Source: Agapetus fuscipes (taxonomy: Eukaryota; Arthropoda; Insecta; Trichoptera; Glossosomatidae). Taken from it: DNA of 64,000 nucleotides. Below the pieces are notes generated by a model, which saw nothing but the letters and a program-made list of their open reading frames with translations, made no database searches and was not told the DNA's origin. The stretch covers positions 1,550,001-1,614,000 of the forward strand of contig OX637337.1 in assembly GCA_951799405.1 (NCBI GenBank). Reading direction: 5' to 3'. Positions 53,410-64,000 of this stretch are shown one piece after another (within the stretch, counting starts at the first letter, position 1; each line of letters opens with the position of its first letter). The position numbers and the translations under genes are program-made.

Positions 53410-53575
53410 CTGGTCAGTGGTCTAGTGGTTAACGCTACCGACTCGAAACCTTTTGGTTTTAGGATCGATTTTCGGTGGAGCTAAAAAAATATCATTCCCT
53501 GAGTTAACCGTTCCGCAATCAAGTGGCTAGCGCTTCGAATTCGTAATCGGAAGGTCGTAGATTTGATTAAAAAAT
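53410..53575 (+). repeat. Two tRNA-like heads in tandem
   Basis: 'agtggtctagtggttaacgc' with 'ggatcgattttcggtggag' (53412-53480), then 'caatcaagtggctagcgc' with a decayed box B (53505-53570). Both resemble T1-type heads without bodies. Confidence 0.5.
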
Positions 53576-53689
53576 ATATGATTACAAGGAATTTTGTAGT
53601 CGAGGAACACAAAATATCGGCATTTGGTATTGATATAGAAGCTTACAAAAAATATTTAAGAAATTGAAATAAAATTAAAAATCATACAA

Positions 53690-54060
53690 CATCCAATCTA
53701 AGTTGCAAAGATATGTTACATTGGAGATTCACATTACATGCATTCTCACAACCAGACACGTACAAGTTCGCGCTTGCACACGCCTCATGTGAACCTACAA
53801 CATAAAAATCAAATCTCAAATGGACATACACCCTGCAACTCTTGCCATCCTTCCCTGAAACAGGGGTGACATTGGCAAAGTGAACCATTTTTACAGCATG
53901 GGTGGTCAGCCGCATACCAGCCTATAAGTCAAGTAATACGAATATTAAATTACATTTAAATATAAAAAAGAACAAAATCTTAAAAAGAAATCTAAACAAA
54001 AAAAAATCCTATGCAAAAAATGTAGCAAATTAAAAACCAATATTAGAAATCAACATTGCA
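53690..54060 (-). repeat. S1 plus UTR of a LINE A subfamily
   Basis: S1 to 53937, then 'ctatgcaaaaaatgtagc' and 'tagaaatcaacattgcag', shared with 54598-54965 but different from the 15807 UTR. Confidence 0.8.
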
Positions 54061-54109
54061 GATAAGCCTAAATGTGAGAGTAGCATTAAGCTTGGAAACC
54101 GTTGTATTA

Positions 54110-54243
54110 GACCTATGTCTTATGAAAACTGCAAATTTATTTAAAAAACAAAAAAATTAAAACAACTCTTACATTATTGTGTTTAATCTTTGAATCAAAT
54201 ACATAGTAGATAGACCAAACAAGCACTTGGGGGACGAAACGTT
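54110..54243. mobile_element. MITE A, right part with deletion
   Basis: Ends 'aacaagcacttgggggacg'. Confidence 0.6.
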
Positions 54244-54424
54244 TTGCTAGTGAGTCGAGAGCATTGTCTTGAGAACAAGCGCTGTTAAAACTTAATGAAA
54301 ATAATTAATTATCAGCTGACAAATACAATCTATGGGAGTGCCTCTCGCGACATGCTATTTTACAAGAAGCACAGACTCTTTGGAGACATCTGTTCGATAA
54401 TCCAATTTCGCTGTAAATTTTATT

Positions 54425-54590
54425 AAGTAAGTAATCAAGCAGCATGTGTAAGAGCGAGCCTACACGTGCCCGTTTGAGAATTTCCCTTGAGAGTTAATAT
54501 TAATTCAGTAATTAATATATTTCTTTGATAATAATAAATGATGGGTTCCTTGACTTGTGTATATAGTTGGTATGAGGCTGACCACCTATC
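54425..54590 (+). repeat. S1 pieces
   Basis: A 3' piece at 54430-54480 and a 5' start at 54545-54590 ('gggttccttgacttg'). Confidence 0.5.
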
Positions 54591-54597
54591 TATCTTT

Positions 54598-54965
54598 AAT
54601 CTAAGTTGCAAAGATATATTAACATTTAAAGCTCATAACAATTGCATGCCCACAAACAAACACGTATAGATCGCGCTTACAAATGCTGAATGTGTACATA
54701 CAAATAAAATCCGAACCCTCAAATGAACATAACCCTTACTACTTTTGCCGACCTTCCCTGACACAGGGGTGACATTGGCAAAGTGAACCATTTTTACATT
54801 ACGGGTGGTCAGCCTCATACCAACCTATAAGTCAAGGAATATGAATAATGAATTACATTCAAATATGCCTTAAAAAGAAATCAATACGAAAAAAAAGTCA
54901 AAAATTTCCTATGCAAAAAATGTAGCAAATTAATACACCAACATTAGAAATCTACATTGCAGAAT
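54598..54965 (-). repeat. S1 plus UTR of the LINE A subfamily
   Basis: S1 to 54840, then the subfamily UTR as at 53938-54060. The DNA to 55150 has no feature. Confidence 0.82.
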
Positions 54966-55149
54966 CAATTTTTCAATAAAGAGCATTTTGTTAATAGATC
55001 CATTACAAGTAAACTTTATTTCAGAATTTCTAGAATCAAATCAATAAAATGTCATCGGAAATAAAATTACACTTAAAAAAAACATTTAAGCGTTGAATAC
55101 GTTGTCAAAAACTAAAACAATTTCTTCAATTTCCCTAACATTTCATTAA

Positions 55150-55181
55150 GGTACAGGTACACCACACCGCGTGTCGTTGGC
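55150..55181 (+). rRNA. 5S rRNA 3' end upstream of a T1 SINE
   Basis: 'acaccgcgtgtcgttggc' (55164-55181) is the 5S 3' stem. It is followed by 'atcttggaccggtccg', i.e. the T1 head. This independently repeats the 5S-T1 junction at 42832. Confidence 0.75.
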
Positions 55182-55498
55182 ATCTTGGACCGGTCCGTAG
55201 TCCGTAGTGGCAACACTTCGGACTCGTCAATGGAAGGTTGTGGATTTGGATCCCGGCGGAGCACAAAAAATATACCATTTATATTTCGAATGTGCTCTTC
55301 GCTGAGTTAAAAAATTCATATACTCGTACCTTTACCAAAGACCGGTCACTGAAAGGTCCACCCAACCTTACAACAAGTGGGTCTTGCTTCAGAATTGGCG
55401 CTTTCTACAGCGACGACCAAGCTCGCAGAGGGCTCTTAAGGTGTGATACACACAAAAACAGCGCTCACCAAATAAATCATCCTAATATTATTATTATA
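55182..55498 (+). repeat. T1 SINE, full, (ATT)n tail
   Basis: Intact T1 with 'tccgtag' duplicated in the head ('tagtccgtagtgg'). Confidence 0.88.
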
Positions 55499-55499
55499 A

Positions 55500-55640
55500 T
55501 TTGAGGTTTGGATTTTATTTGTAAGTACACAATCAGCATTTGTAAGCGCGAACTACACGTGTTTGTTTGTGGGCATACATCTGAGAGCTTTGAATGAATA
55601 TATATTCTTGCAACTTAGATTATAGATTATAGATTATTTA
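55500..55640 (+). repeat. S1 module, 3' part
   Basis: Near-identical to 330-471, including the 'cgaactacacgtgtttgtt' variant. Confidence 0.8.
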
Positions 55641-55865
55641 TTAAGAAGTCTTGGTACTAAGGTTCTCGATAAAACTGGAATTCGATTGGGACTGAATAAT
55701 TTCATTTATAGCAAAGCAACATGATTGTATTGTGGATACCTATTTCCAAAGTTATATCTTGGAAAATGTGCGGGTGGAGTTTCTTAATAAATCGTAAGCC
55801 GTATTAATGTACTGAAAAATTAATTAAATAATTTTCTCGGAAGAAAAATAATGATATTGTTATGT

Positions 55866-55980
55866 TAATACTGTAACTGTAACTCTGTCGCCATTCCGCT
55901 AGTAAAAAGGTCGATAGCTCAATTGGTAGAATGTTTGCACTCCATGCCGAGAGCAAGGGTTCGATCTCAAGGTTTACAAA
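55866..55980. repeat. LINE B tail joined to T2 head
   Basis: Minus-strand LINE B tail 55866-55903, then a plus-strand T2 tRNA head 55905-55975. Confidence 0.6.
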
Positions 55981-56197
55981 GGTTTATTCTGCGTTTCAGC
56001 AACATATTTCAACTCTTGAGGTGGGATTTACACATAAACAGCGTTATCTACATAAATAAGCATGATAATTGATTTATTTATCATTTTCTTTCATTTAAAT
56101 TTAAAAACACAAAGTATACTTTTTGTTCATTTTTTAAACTTATCTGCCAAATTTTATGCACATCATATAATTGCAATCTATTATATAATTTGGCGTT

Positions 56198-56693
56198 ATC
56201 TAATCTAATCTAATCTAAGCTGCAAAGATATATATCATTTAAGATTTCTACTAAATGCATTCCCACAAGCAGACATGTATAATTTCGCGCTAACACATGC
56301 CGCATGTGGACCCACAATACAAAAACCCAATCTCAAATGAACATAAGCCTTGCAACTCTTGCCGTCCTTCCCTGAAACAGGGGTGACATTGGCAAAGTGA
56401 ACCAATTTTTATATTATGGGTGGTCAGCCGCATAACAACCTATAAGTCAAGGAACATACATGACAAATTACATTTTTTAAATCAAAGAATAAAAATAACA
56501 ATATATACATGGACATAAAAACTAAATCATAAAACCAATTTCACTTTAACAAACCCTAGCCGCCAACATCACAGATCAACCGCCATTTCTTTCTATCCTT
56601 GCATACTTCTTTCATTTCCTCCAGAGTCATAACCTTCTTCATACAAGCTCTCCTTTTATTATGACTCTGGATATTCCAGAGTCATAATAAAAG
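56198..56693 (-). repeat. LINE A 3' end terminating in a 41-bp palindrome
   Basis: S1 to 56452, UTR and C-terminal codons follow. At 56653-56693 the sequence turns back on itself: 19-bp arms CTTTTATTATGACTCTGGA / inverse around TAT. Confidence 0.87.
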
Positions 56694-56714
56694 AAGCGTT
56701 ATGGTCATGCAATC

Positions 56715-56935
56715 TATAATCTTTAATCTTTATAATTTAAGTTGCAGATATATATTCACATTCAAGGATCTCAAAATGCATGCCCACAAACAAACACGTG
56801 TAGTTCGCGCTTACAAAAATGCTGAAGGTATACTAATTACAAATAAAATCCAAACCTCAAAGAATATACCTTCATAAGTCCTACAACATTTGCCGACCTT
56901 CTCTGACACAGGGGTGACAATGGCAAAGGAATCAA
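56715..56935 (-). repeat. S1 module
   Basis: Older copy, start lost. Confidence 0.75.
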
Positions 56936-56939
56936 GACT

Positions 56940-57050
56940 GCGATTTCGACTACCGTATTTTATATAAAAACAATGCTGCTTTGATTTCCGTCGTGACTTT
57001 CAAAGATAACGCTGACCCTGGTTCAACAGATGTTATAGGGGTAGCTTAAA
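56940..57050 (+). repeat. T3-like SINE body
   Basis: 'acgctgaccctggttcaac' and the following bases match 15290. Confidence 0.4.
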
Positions 57051-57177
57051 TCTAAAATAAATAAATAAAAGTTTTTAGCCAGGCAACAAAAGGATTAGAA
57101 AAAGCATTTCTCTTAACAATTTTATTTGAATGAAAAAAAAAACTTTTAAGTATCTACTGAAATGATTACAAAGCAGT

Positions 57178-57415
57178 ACCCTTAGTACGAGTTGCAAAAC
57201 TTGAGAAAAGTAAAGCTTACGTAAAATATTAAAGAGTGATTTCTCCCAAAATCTGCCGTTTTTGTTTCTTACACTTTATGGTCTTAGCAAAAGAGTTACA
57301 GTGATGAAGAAAGTCAAGTTCAAACAAACAAAAACGACAGATTTTGGGGATAATCACTCTTTAATAATTGCCGTAAATTTTACATTACTCAAGTTTTGCA
57401 ACCCGTACTAAGGGT
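57178..57415. mobile_element. MITE C, intact
   Basis: 238 bp with termini ACCCTTAGTACGAGTTGCAA / TTGCAACCCGTACTAAGGGT. The inner halves also pair, so the element is a foldback. No certain target duplication. Confidence 0.82.
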
Positions 57416-57689
57416 GCGTTCCTAATGAGGCTTTCTAAAAGTAGAATTTGAAAAAAAATGCTCATTAAATAATTCCACTGGAAACATGCAAAGGTCCATA
57501 AATTTTGCATTAATTTTACTTCAAAATTTTACTAGTCCATTGCCTGAAATCAAATACTTCAGAACATGCCATCTTAGTTTATGGCTTCCTTGAGGCAAAA
57601 TTAATTATTTTAAAGGCCCACTTAAGCCTCAGTTTACCTCCTTTGAAACTCGTAAATTTTTGATTATCAAGTAACTAATCAATATTAAC

Positions 57690-57975
57690 ACAACTAAGCT
57701 ATTCATGAAATGTAACTTATAGCCGGGTTCTCCCCGAAAGGCTCGCATGTGGCGAGTGAACCTATTTATTTTTACAGATAAGGGAGTCGGCCTTACGCCA
57801 ATCACTTCATTGGAAGTAGGGATTTCCCAGCACCCGAGGTGACTGCCTCGGTAGAGGCCTTCCGGTATTTTATTTTGGATTATTGAAATCATTTCTGACA
57901 CCCTCGTTGGGATTCGAACCCGAGCTCTTGACAAGCAATGCTGGCGCTTTACCAACTGAGATATCAACCAGTCTT
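57690..57975 (-). repeat. T2 SINE, body deletions
   Basis: Head intact ('gggattcgaacccgagctc' and 'ccaactgagatatcaacc' reversed). Confidence 0.8.
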
Positions 57976-58019
57976 ATCAATTAATCGATATTGAGAGTTT
58001 TCTTTTAAACAGGTTTGTC

Positions 58020-58280
58020 TTGAATCTAAGTTGCAAATATACTTTTACATTTAAAATTCATGCTCCCAAAAACACACGTATAAGTTTGAGCTTGCAAATG
58101 CTGTGTATGTATTTACAATTCAACAAAAAACCTCAACTTAACATAAGCCCAGCAATTTTCGCCGACCTTCTCTGAAACAGGGACGTTGGCAAAGTGAACC
58201 ATTTTTTATTGAATAGATTGTCAGACTCATACCAACCCTTCATACCAACCCATCATAACAACCCATCATACCAACTCAGT
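58020..58280 (-). repeat. S1 module, old, with a short tandem
   Basis: The end repeats 'cataccaaccc' about four times (58227-58265). Confidence 0.72.
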
Positions 58281-58284
58281 CAAG

Positions 58285-58870
58285 GGATTTATAAATATAT
58301 ATTTTCATATTGATCGATGGCTTAATTTTATGCAAACCTAGAATTAACTGAAACGAAATTAAAATCAATAGATTCTTTGAATGTTTCATTACAATTTTCC
58401 TACGAATATTATAGGCATTGTACAAGAAAATATGAATGAACGCTAAAATTGTAATAGGCTGTTATTTCTTCATTTTCAAAAGATTATAAAGTATTTTCTC
58501 CAAAGAAAAAAGTATTTGTAAGTATTCTGTTTCGGTCGAAATAAATTGCTTTGGAAGACTGTTATTCAATAAAGAACTTTTGATTCATGAAGTACGTATA
58601 AATCACGAAGAAGTAAGTATAAATCTTCACGTATTTCCTTAACCAAAACTATATGGAAATTAGAACACCAACTTTAGTGAGCGTTTAATTTTTTACCATT
58701 TTCTGTAAACGCAATGGCTACGTGTAAACGGCATGGCGTATTTTTGGTAACAAAGTTCATTTCGGGAAAATTGAAATCAAAGATTTTATATTGTGAAATG
58801 ATTTGACCTTTATTTCCTTGTTATGTTATTTTGTTACAACCTTAAATATTAATATAGTTCAATTAAAAAG
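58285..58870. other. No recognisable feature
   Basis: AT-rich DNA. Confidence 0.45.
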
Positions 58871-58877
58871 CGACATT

Positions 58878-58952
58878 ATTGATCGGTTCGCAGTCTAGTG
58901 GTAGAATAGCAATCGGAAAGCAGTTGGTTCGATTCCCTACGGCCTACAGCTT
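58878..58952 (+). repeat. tRNA-like head, T1-type
   Basis: Box A 'cagtctagtggtagaa', box B 'ttggttcgattccc'. No SINE body follows. Confidence 0.5.
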
Positions 58953-59027
58953 TAATCCTATTAATTACCACTTCCCTCACTCCTTCATAGCTCCGCCCCT
59001 AAAACTTTCTCCGTGAATACACTATTG

Positions 59028-59690
59028 TCTAATCTAATCTAATCTAAGTTGCAAAGATATCTTACATTGAAGATTCACATTACATGCATTCTCACAACCA
59101 GACATGTACAAGTTCGCGCTTGCACATGCCTCATGTGAGCCTACAACATAAAAACCAAATCTCAAATGGACATGCACTCTGCAACTCTTGCCGTCCTTCC
59201 CTGTAACAGGGGTGACATTGGCAAAGTGAACCATTTTTACAGCATGGGTGGTCAGCCGCATACCAACCTATAAGTCAAGGAACATACACGACAAATTACA
59301 TTTCGCACGTTTAATAATAAAGAGCAATCAAAAAACAAGAATGTTGGGAAATCACGTTTGAAAGTCAGACAACCAGTACAACTTGTATGGGATGAAAAAG
59401 GCGTCCGATGTTTTATCTCGGTCATATTCGTCCAAATTGAACGGCTGTCGCATTCTACCTATTCTTCTCGCATTGTTCTTGCGTTTTATTACAAAATCTC
59501 GATTTTCCGAATTTTCGAGTTATTGCTCTTTATTATTAAGCGTGCGATTTTGTAAATCAATAAATAATAATATATATGGACATCAAAAACTAAAACATAA
59601 AACAAATTTCACTTTTATAAACCCTAGCCGCCAAAATTACAGATCAACCGTCATTTATTTCTATCCTTGCATATTGTAGTTTAAAGAATT
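59028..59690 (-). repeat. LINE A 3' end carrying MITE D
   Basis: S1 59028-59280, UTR interrupted by MITE D (59304-59546), then UTR and the last codons to about 59680. Confidence 0.85.
59304..59546. mobile_element. MITE D
   Basis: 243 bp with inverted ends CGCACGTTTAATAATAAAGA / TCTTTATTATTAAGCGTGCG and duplication 'attt' (59300-59303, 59547-59550). The empty site is visible in the other LINE A copies. Confidence 0.87.
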
Positions 59691-59829
59691 GTTGTTTTTT
59701 TTTCAGTTGTACCTACTCTTGAAAATGATGTGTTAACACTCCGAAAGCGCTCGAGATATTCAATTCAACTCCTGAAGGATTTTTTTCGTATATTGTTGCT
59801 CTTTTAATTTCATGCAACGCAACGCAACC

Positions 59830-60110
59830 AAGCTATACACATAGTGCAGCTTCTTGCGCGTTATCCACGAAGAGTTTCACATGTGGCGAGTAAAACTTAT
59901 TTATTTTTACAGGTAAGGGGCCGGTCTTACGCCAACCACTTCAGTTGAAGTGGGCTCCCGAGGGGGCGGGTACTCATTTCTTGTAAAGGCTGAGTAAACC
60001 TTGCCGGTATTTTATTTTTGGTTTTGTAATAAACACTGAATCGGAAAATCATTCTGACATCCTCGTTGGGATTCGAACCCGAACTCTCACTATGCAAGAA
60101 TGCAAGCTTT
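59830..60110 (-). repeat. T2 SINE
   Basis: 3' end to box B ('gggattcgaacccgaact'). Box A is lost. A degenerate hammerhead-like relic ('ccgaaagcgctcgag') lies just left, at 59740-59755. Confidence 0.8.
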
Positions 60111-60187
60111 ATGAATCTTCATAATTCCAATACACAAACTTTTAAACATTTATTTGTATTAATTTATTCGGGAAAATGTCTAAATTA

Positions 60188-60415
60188 ATGTCGGATTGAA
60201 AGAAGTTCACTTTGCCTATATCACCCATGTTTCAGGGAAGGTCGTCAGGAGTTGCAGGGTGTATGTTCATTTGAGATTCGGATTTTTATATTGTAGGACT
60301 ACATGCGGCATGTCTAAGCGGGAACTTATACACGTCTGTTTTGTGGAAATGCATATAATGTGAATCTCTAATGTTACTTATATTTTGCAACTTAGATTAG
60401 ATTAGATTAGAAAAA
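60188..60415 (+). repeat. S1 module, start lost
   Basis: From 'gttcactttgcctatatc' to (TTAGA)n. Confidence 0.82.
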
Positions 60416-60461
60416 ATACCATGTGAAATACAACAAAAATTGTCACCATGAGAAGGGTTTT

Positions 60462-60782
60462 TTTTTTTTTTAAGAAATCCTGTGCGGGAGACTCCCTAGA
60501 TTCTAGAGACTCTAGGGGTCTATGACACTTGTTGTAGTGCCGCAGAGGTGTACGAGCTTGGTCGTCGCTACAAAGCGCCAATACTCAAGCAAGACCCAGT
60601 TGCTGTAATGCTGGATGGACCTTTTGGTGACCGGTCATTGGTAAAGGTTTTATGAATTTTTCAACCCAGCGAAGAGCAAATTTGAAAATATAAATGGTAT
60701 ATTTTTTGTGCTCCGCCGGGATTCGAACCCGCAACCTTCCCATTCAGAGTCCGCAGTGTTACCACTGAGCTACGGACCGGTC
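60462..60782 (-). repeat. T1b SINE, full
   Basis: Poly(A) and CR1-like tail 60452-60548, T1 body and intact tRNA head to 60782. This is the most complete T1b here. Confidence 0.87.
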
Positions 60783-61061
60783 AGGTATACTGTCTTTTAC
60801 TACTGCTTAGGCAGATTTTTTGATACTTAAATATTTTTTTCCTAAAAAATTTTTGTCATTTTTATGATGCAATTTTCTTCCATTTAGTCTTCTTGGGTTG
60901 AGAAATGATGGGCCGCGCCATTAGGGCGTTCCATATTAGGAACCTGGCAATGAGAGGTCCCATAGGAAATGCGAATATCATCAGGAAGGGTACGAGATAG
61001 CGCGACTCTAGGGAGCGTCACAAATTCAAAGAATTTACGTCTTTTAACCGTTTAAGTGCTG

Positions 61062-61300
61062 CGGGGCTATTCTTAGACATTTAAGTCGTCGGTTGAGCCC
61101 ACGCTTTGACAAACTAATGACGCATTTGTATGAAGACCTGACAATCCAAGATGGCCACAAGTGAACAGCTGATTTGTCTTCATACAAATATTACCAAAAT
61201 TCGGTAGGTAAGAATGACTGTGGTGATGAAACTTATAGCCCAGACGTCATTTGTTTGTCAAAGCGTGTGCTCAACCGACGGCTAAAATGTCTAAGAATGA
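61062..61300. mobile_element. MITE B, right tip decayed
   Basis: CGGGGCTATTCTTAGACATT start. The right side ends 'aatgtctaagaatga'. Confidence 0.8.
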
Positions 61301-61377
61301 TGTCAAAACTGTGATTTAAATAAATATTTTTATGAACTTTTTCTAAGAACTTTTGTTTTATTCCAATGAATGCTTTT

Positions 61378-61618
61378 TGACTGATAAGTTGGTATTAGAC
61401 TGACCGTGCTGTAAAAATTGGTTCACTTTTGCCAATGCCACCCGGTTTTAGGAAAAAGCGGCAGGAGTTGAAAGGTTTATTTTTATGTGAGTTTATTTAT
61501 TTATTTGTATGCACACATGCAGAATGTGTAGGCCACCTACATGTGCATATCTGTGGGCATGCATTTAATATGCGTCTTAAATGTTAACATATCTTTGCAG
61601 CTTAGATTATAGATTGTA
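61378..61618 (+). repeat. S1 module, variant subfamily
   Basis: Sister of 22348-22590. Confidence 0.78.
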
Positions 61619-61620
61619 AT

Positions 61621-61725
61621 ATGAGTATTTACGCGAAAAAACGTATTCGAAGAAACACCTCTTATTCTTTAACTTCTCATTTACTTATTCTTAAAAATCG
61701 TTTTTTCGTGTAAATTCATATATTT
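61621..61725. repeat. Short foldback, about 100 bp
   Basis: 'atgagtatttacgcgaaaaa' pairs with 'ttttttcgtgtaaattcat'. Confidence 0.5.
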
Positions 61726-62189
61726 CGTGGAAAAAAACAAAGTTTTTTACAAAACGTTCTCTACATTATTTATTTTTTGAATAAAATATCTATAATGGCA
61801 TTCTACCTATTCAATTTGAACTGTGATATAATATTTAACATAAACCTTAAGATTGTGTTAAAACTGAATCAGTTTTATTCGTAGGCATTTGATCTTTCAT
61901 TAAGCCCAAGCTTTGCCAAACAAGTATTCTCGTAGACTTAGCCTCTCGTCGTCAGCTCAAAGGCTTGGTTTTTATGTTTAAACTCAACAATGGTAATTTA
62001 CTAAAAAAATGTGCGGATTGTACGGATTAATTTAGAGCTCACATTTCTATTTTATACTTTTGGTACTGATCTTTTAATAACTCATGTAGATATAAGTATA
62101 TACCTATATTGCTTGAGACAAATTGATTTTTAAATACAATGTTGTAACCTGTGATAAATAAAAAAATACGTAAAATTTTCAGGACACTA

Positions 62190-62578
62190 AAGAGCGTATT
62201 CGTAAATATTATTTCTGTACCTTAGAAAAAAAGAATGTAATTTGAAAAGAGGATGTGAAAGTTAAGGTACAAAATAATGTGATGAGATGGTTTGGGCATG
62301 TGGAAAGAATGAATGATGATAGACTGACAAGGTATTTATACAAAGAAAGTGTGAAAGGAAAAAGAGGGAAGCAACGACCGAGAAAAGTATGGAGTGATCA
62401 GATTGAGGAGATTGTGAAACAATGGTATATACAAAGTGAGCGTAAAAGAAGAAAATGCATGAAAAAGGTGATGGATATGAATGAATTGAAAGAGATATGT
62501 AAGGATAGGAAAAAATGGAGGCAGCTCTGCAGAGGCTCTGGCCACCCCTAGCGGAATGGCGGCAGAGTTACAGTTACA
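62190..62578 (+). pseudogene. LINE B C-terminus and 3' end, best copy
   Basis: An intact frame 62255-62551 encodes MRWFGHVERMNDDRLTRYLY, GKQRPRKVWSDQIEEIVKQW and MKKVMDMNELKEICKDRKKWRQL. The tail 'ggcagagttacagttacag' ends the element. 5'-truncated. Confidence 0.87.
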
Positions 62579-62938
62579 GAGCATTAACAACGGAAGTCCA
62601 CTTTTTTGCGTTTTTGAGTTAATGATGCAGAAATTATTATAATTAGCTGTTCTATAAGTGGTAAAAATATTGGAGTCCTCGGACTCATAGTTACTGAGAT
62701 ATCAAGTGTAATAAATATGGGATGCACATAAAAGTGCGAGCATAAACCACGGAAGTTCCACATACGTTGTTCACATTACCTACTTCACATTAAATAAATA
62801 TCGATAAGAAGATTTTTTACAGATCAAAAATATCTTGTCTAGTTTAGAAGTTATGATGGTTTTATAAAAGTGCACATTTTCACTAAAACTCGTCTCCTGC
62901 ACATTTTACTAAATGTGACTACCGTTGTTTATGCTCTA
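62579..62938. mobile_element. TIR element inserted at the LINE B tail
   Basis: Ends AGAGCATTAACAACGG / CCGTTGTTTATGCTCT. An internal copy of the terminus ('gagcataaaccacgg') sits at about 62730. Confidence 0.6.
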
Positions 62939-62939
62939 A

Positions 62940-64000
62940 GGTACAGATTTTTCTCCGCCAATAAGAGATTCCAATACCTTTTGATTACGAGTATGTCGAG
63001 TTACACATTATAGCCTGTTTTATATGTAAATAATTATTAAAATGAACTTTTTTGTTGAATAAAGTTAAATTGAATTAGTATAAGTTAGAGAAGGGTCTAA
63101 TTGATTGGTTTATGTGTACTATAAATTTATTAACTACTAGGCAACTTAGAAACACGCCAACTGCCAAAATACGAGTGCATGACACCGACCTCTAAAATAT
63201 GTATGTACGTCGACACGAAAGTCAATATATTGATTCTACGCACTTTTCGCAAGAATATGCTGAAATATAAATGATCTAACAATTGGATAACAGTGGCTAG
63301 TCTGAATTAAGTCTAACAGTTTGTCAAACTAGAAGGAATATAGCTCCAATAGCAATCAAAACTAAAAATAAGAAAATTTGTTTTTGTGTCTTATGTCATA
63401 CTTTTTGTGACCTCTTTCTCTTTTGTACTGACCTCCTACGAAAGTTGTGTTACCAACGTTCTTTCTTTCAACGAATGTATGGCGTGTTGAATAAACATCG
63501 AGTTTAATTTCCGCGAACCGTAGTCCTTTACATTTTTATACAGAATTCCTCATTTTGACCTAATCCCCATATCAATCCAGATTCCAACCACCCCAAGGAT
63601 CCTTTTATTTGAAACATCTGTGTGTCTACATGAAAATGTGTCTTAAACAACCCCCTGAATCTGTCAATATTAGTTTACGTTCTGAATTCTAATAGCGAGC
63701 TAAGGCCTTGCTTTAAAAGCTCTGTCCCCGTAGCGTGTTCTCTTCCATTGAAGGGGCAGTAGAAGCCAATTTACGGCGTCATTTCACGCAGAACGAGGAG
63801 TGCGTCGTTTCTCACCTATTTCATTGACTGCAAATTCTACTCAAGCTGGAATAGGCAACTCCTCTAAAGGTTTTAAAAACAGAGACGCATTAAGACAAAA
63901 TATCGACTTTAGCACTGAAGGGGTTAAATTGAAATACACGAGGATATCTACCAACATGCAAAGAGGTCAAACACGTACGAAAGGGTCAAAATAAAGGCGT
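62940..64000. other. No recognised repeat or gene
   Basis: The last ~350 bp (63650-64000) are less AT-rich with a 64-codon open frame (63800-63994) lacking any known motif. Low coding confidence. Confidence 0.4.

Noticed and set aside
1..64000. CRISPR arrays, bacterial operons, prophage
   Set aside because: The intron-bearing GPCR, SINEs and LINEs show eukaryotic DNA. No regularly spaced direct repeats of CRISPR type were seen.

Overview
This window looks like euchromatic DNA from an insect with a large, repeat-packed, AT-rich genome. It contains one clear host-gene exon: the first coding exon of a corazonin receptor (a neuropeptide GPCR) on the minus strand at 23474-24070, with a splice acceptor 5' of the ATG and a canonical donor at its end. 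No second receptor exon is visible, so most or all of the rest is probably intron and flanking DNA filled with transposable elements. The corazonin receptor and the mariner, CR1-like, CsRn1-like and TTAGA-tailed repeats fit an arthropod. I cannot name the species.

Region 1 (1-9 kb) is dominated by a young Ty3/gypsy LTR retrotransposon on the minus strand (2393-8818). It has near-identical LTRs, a tRNA-Trp type primer binding site, a gag with a C-H-C-C knuckle, and pol encoding protease, RT, RNase H and integrase. These point to the CsRn1/Kabuki group. Gag and pol meet at a textbook -1 frameshift site (GGGAAAC plus a hairpin). An 842-bp non-autonomous hAT element with a perfect 8-bp target duplication is nested in the integrase.

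Region 2 (9-23 kb) and region 4 (24-64 kb) are a dense mosaic of a few families. (a) S1: about 45 copies of a module of roughly 250 bp ending in (TTAGA)n, which appears to be the 3' end of a non-LTR retrotransposon (LINE A). (b) LINE B, a relative with a TTACAG tail, and CR1-like LINEs. (c) T1: a tRNA-headed SINE. Two copies carry 5S rRNA sequence directly upstream of the tRNA head, and a subtype (T1b) ends in the 3' tail of a CR1-like LINE that is also present here. (d) T2 and T3: two more tRNA-headed SINEs. (e) Several foldback MITE families with clear target duplications: MITE A (4 bp), MITE B (3 bp), a 292-bp element (3 bp) and MITE D (4 bp). (f) Penelope-like remnants carrying hammerhead-ribozyme-like motifs, including a 361-bp near-palindrome at 22597-22957. 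(g) Two related solo LTRs of another family. Nesting is deep: one MITE A copy at 41023-42367 is broken by a T2 SINE and by several S1 pieces.

Region 3 (23.4-24.1 kb) is the receptor exon, followed upstream by about 1.2 kb of AT-rich sequence with no recognisable feature. All repeat boundaries were set by eye and may be off by several bases, except where target duplications or terminal repeats fix them.
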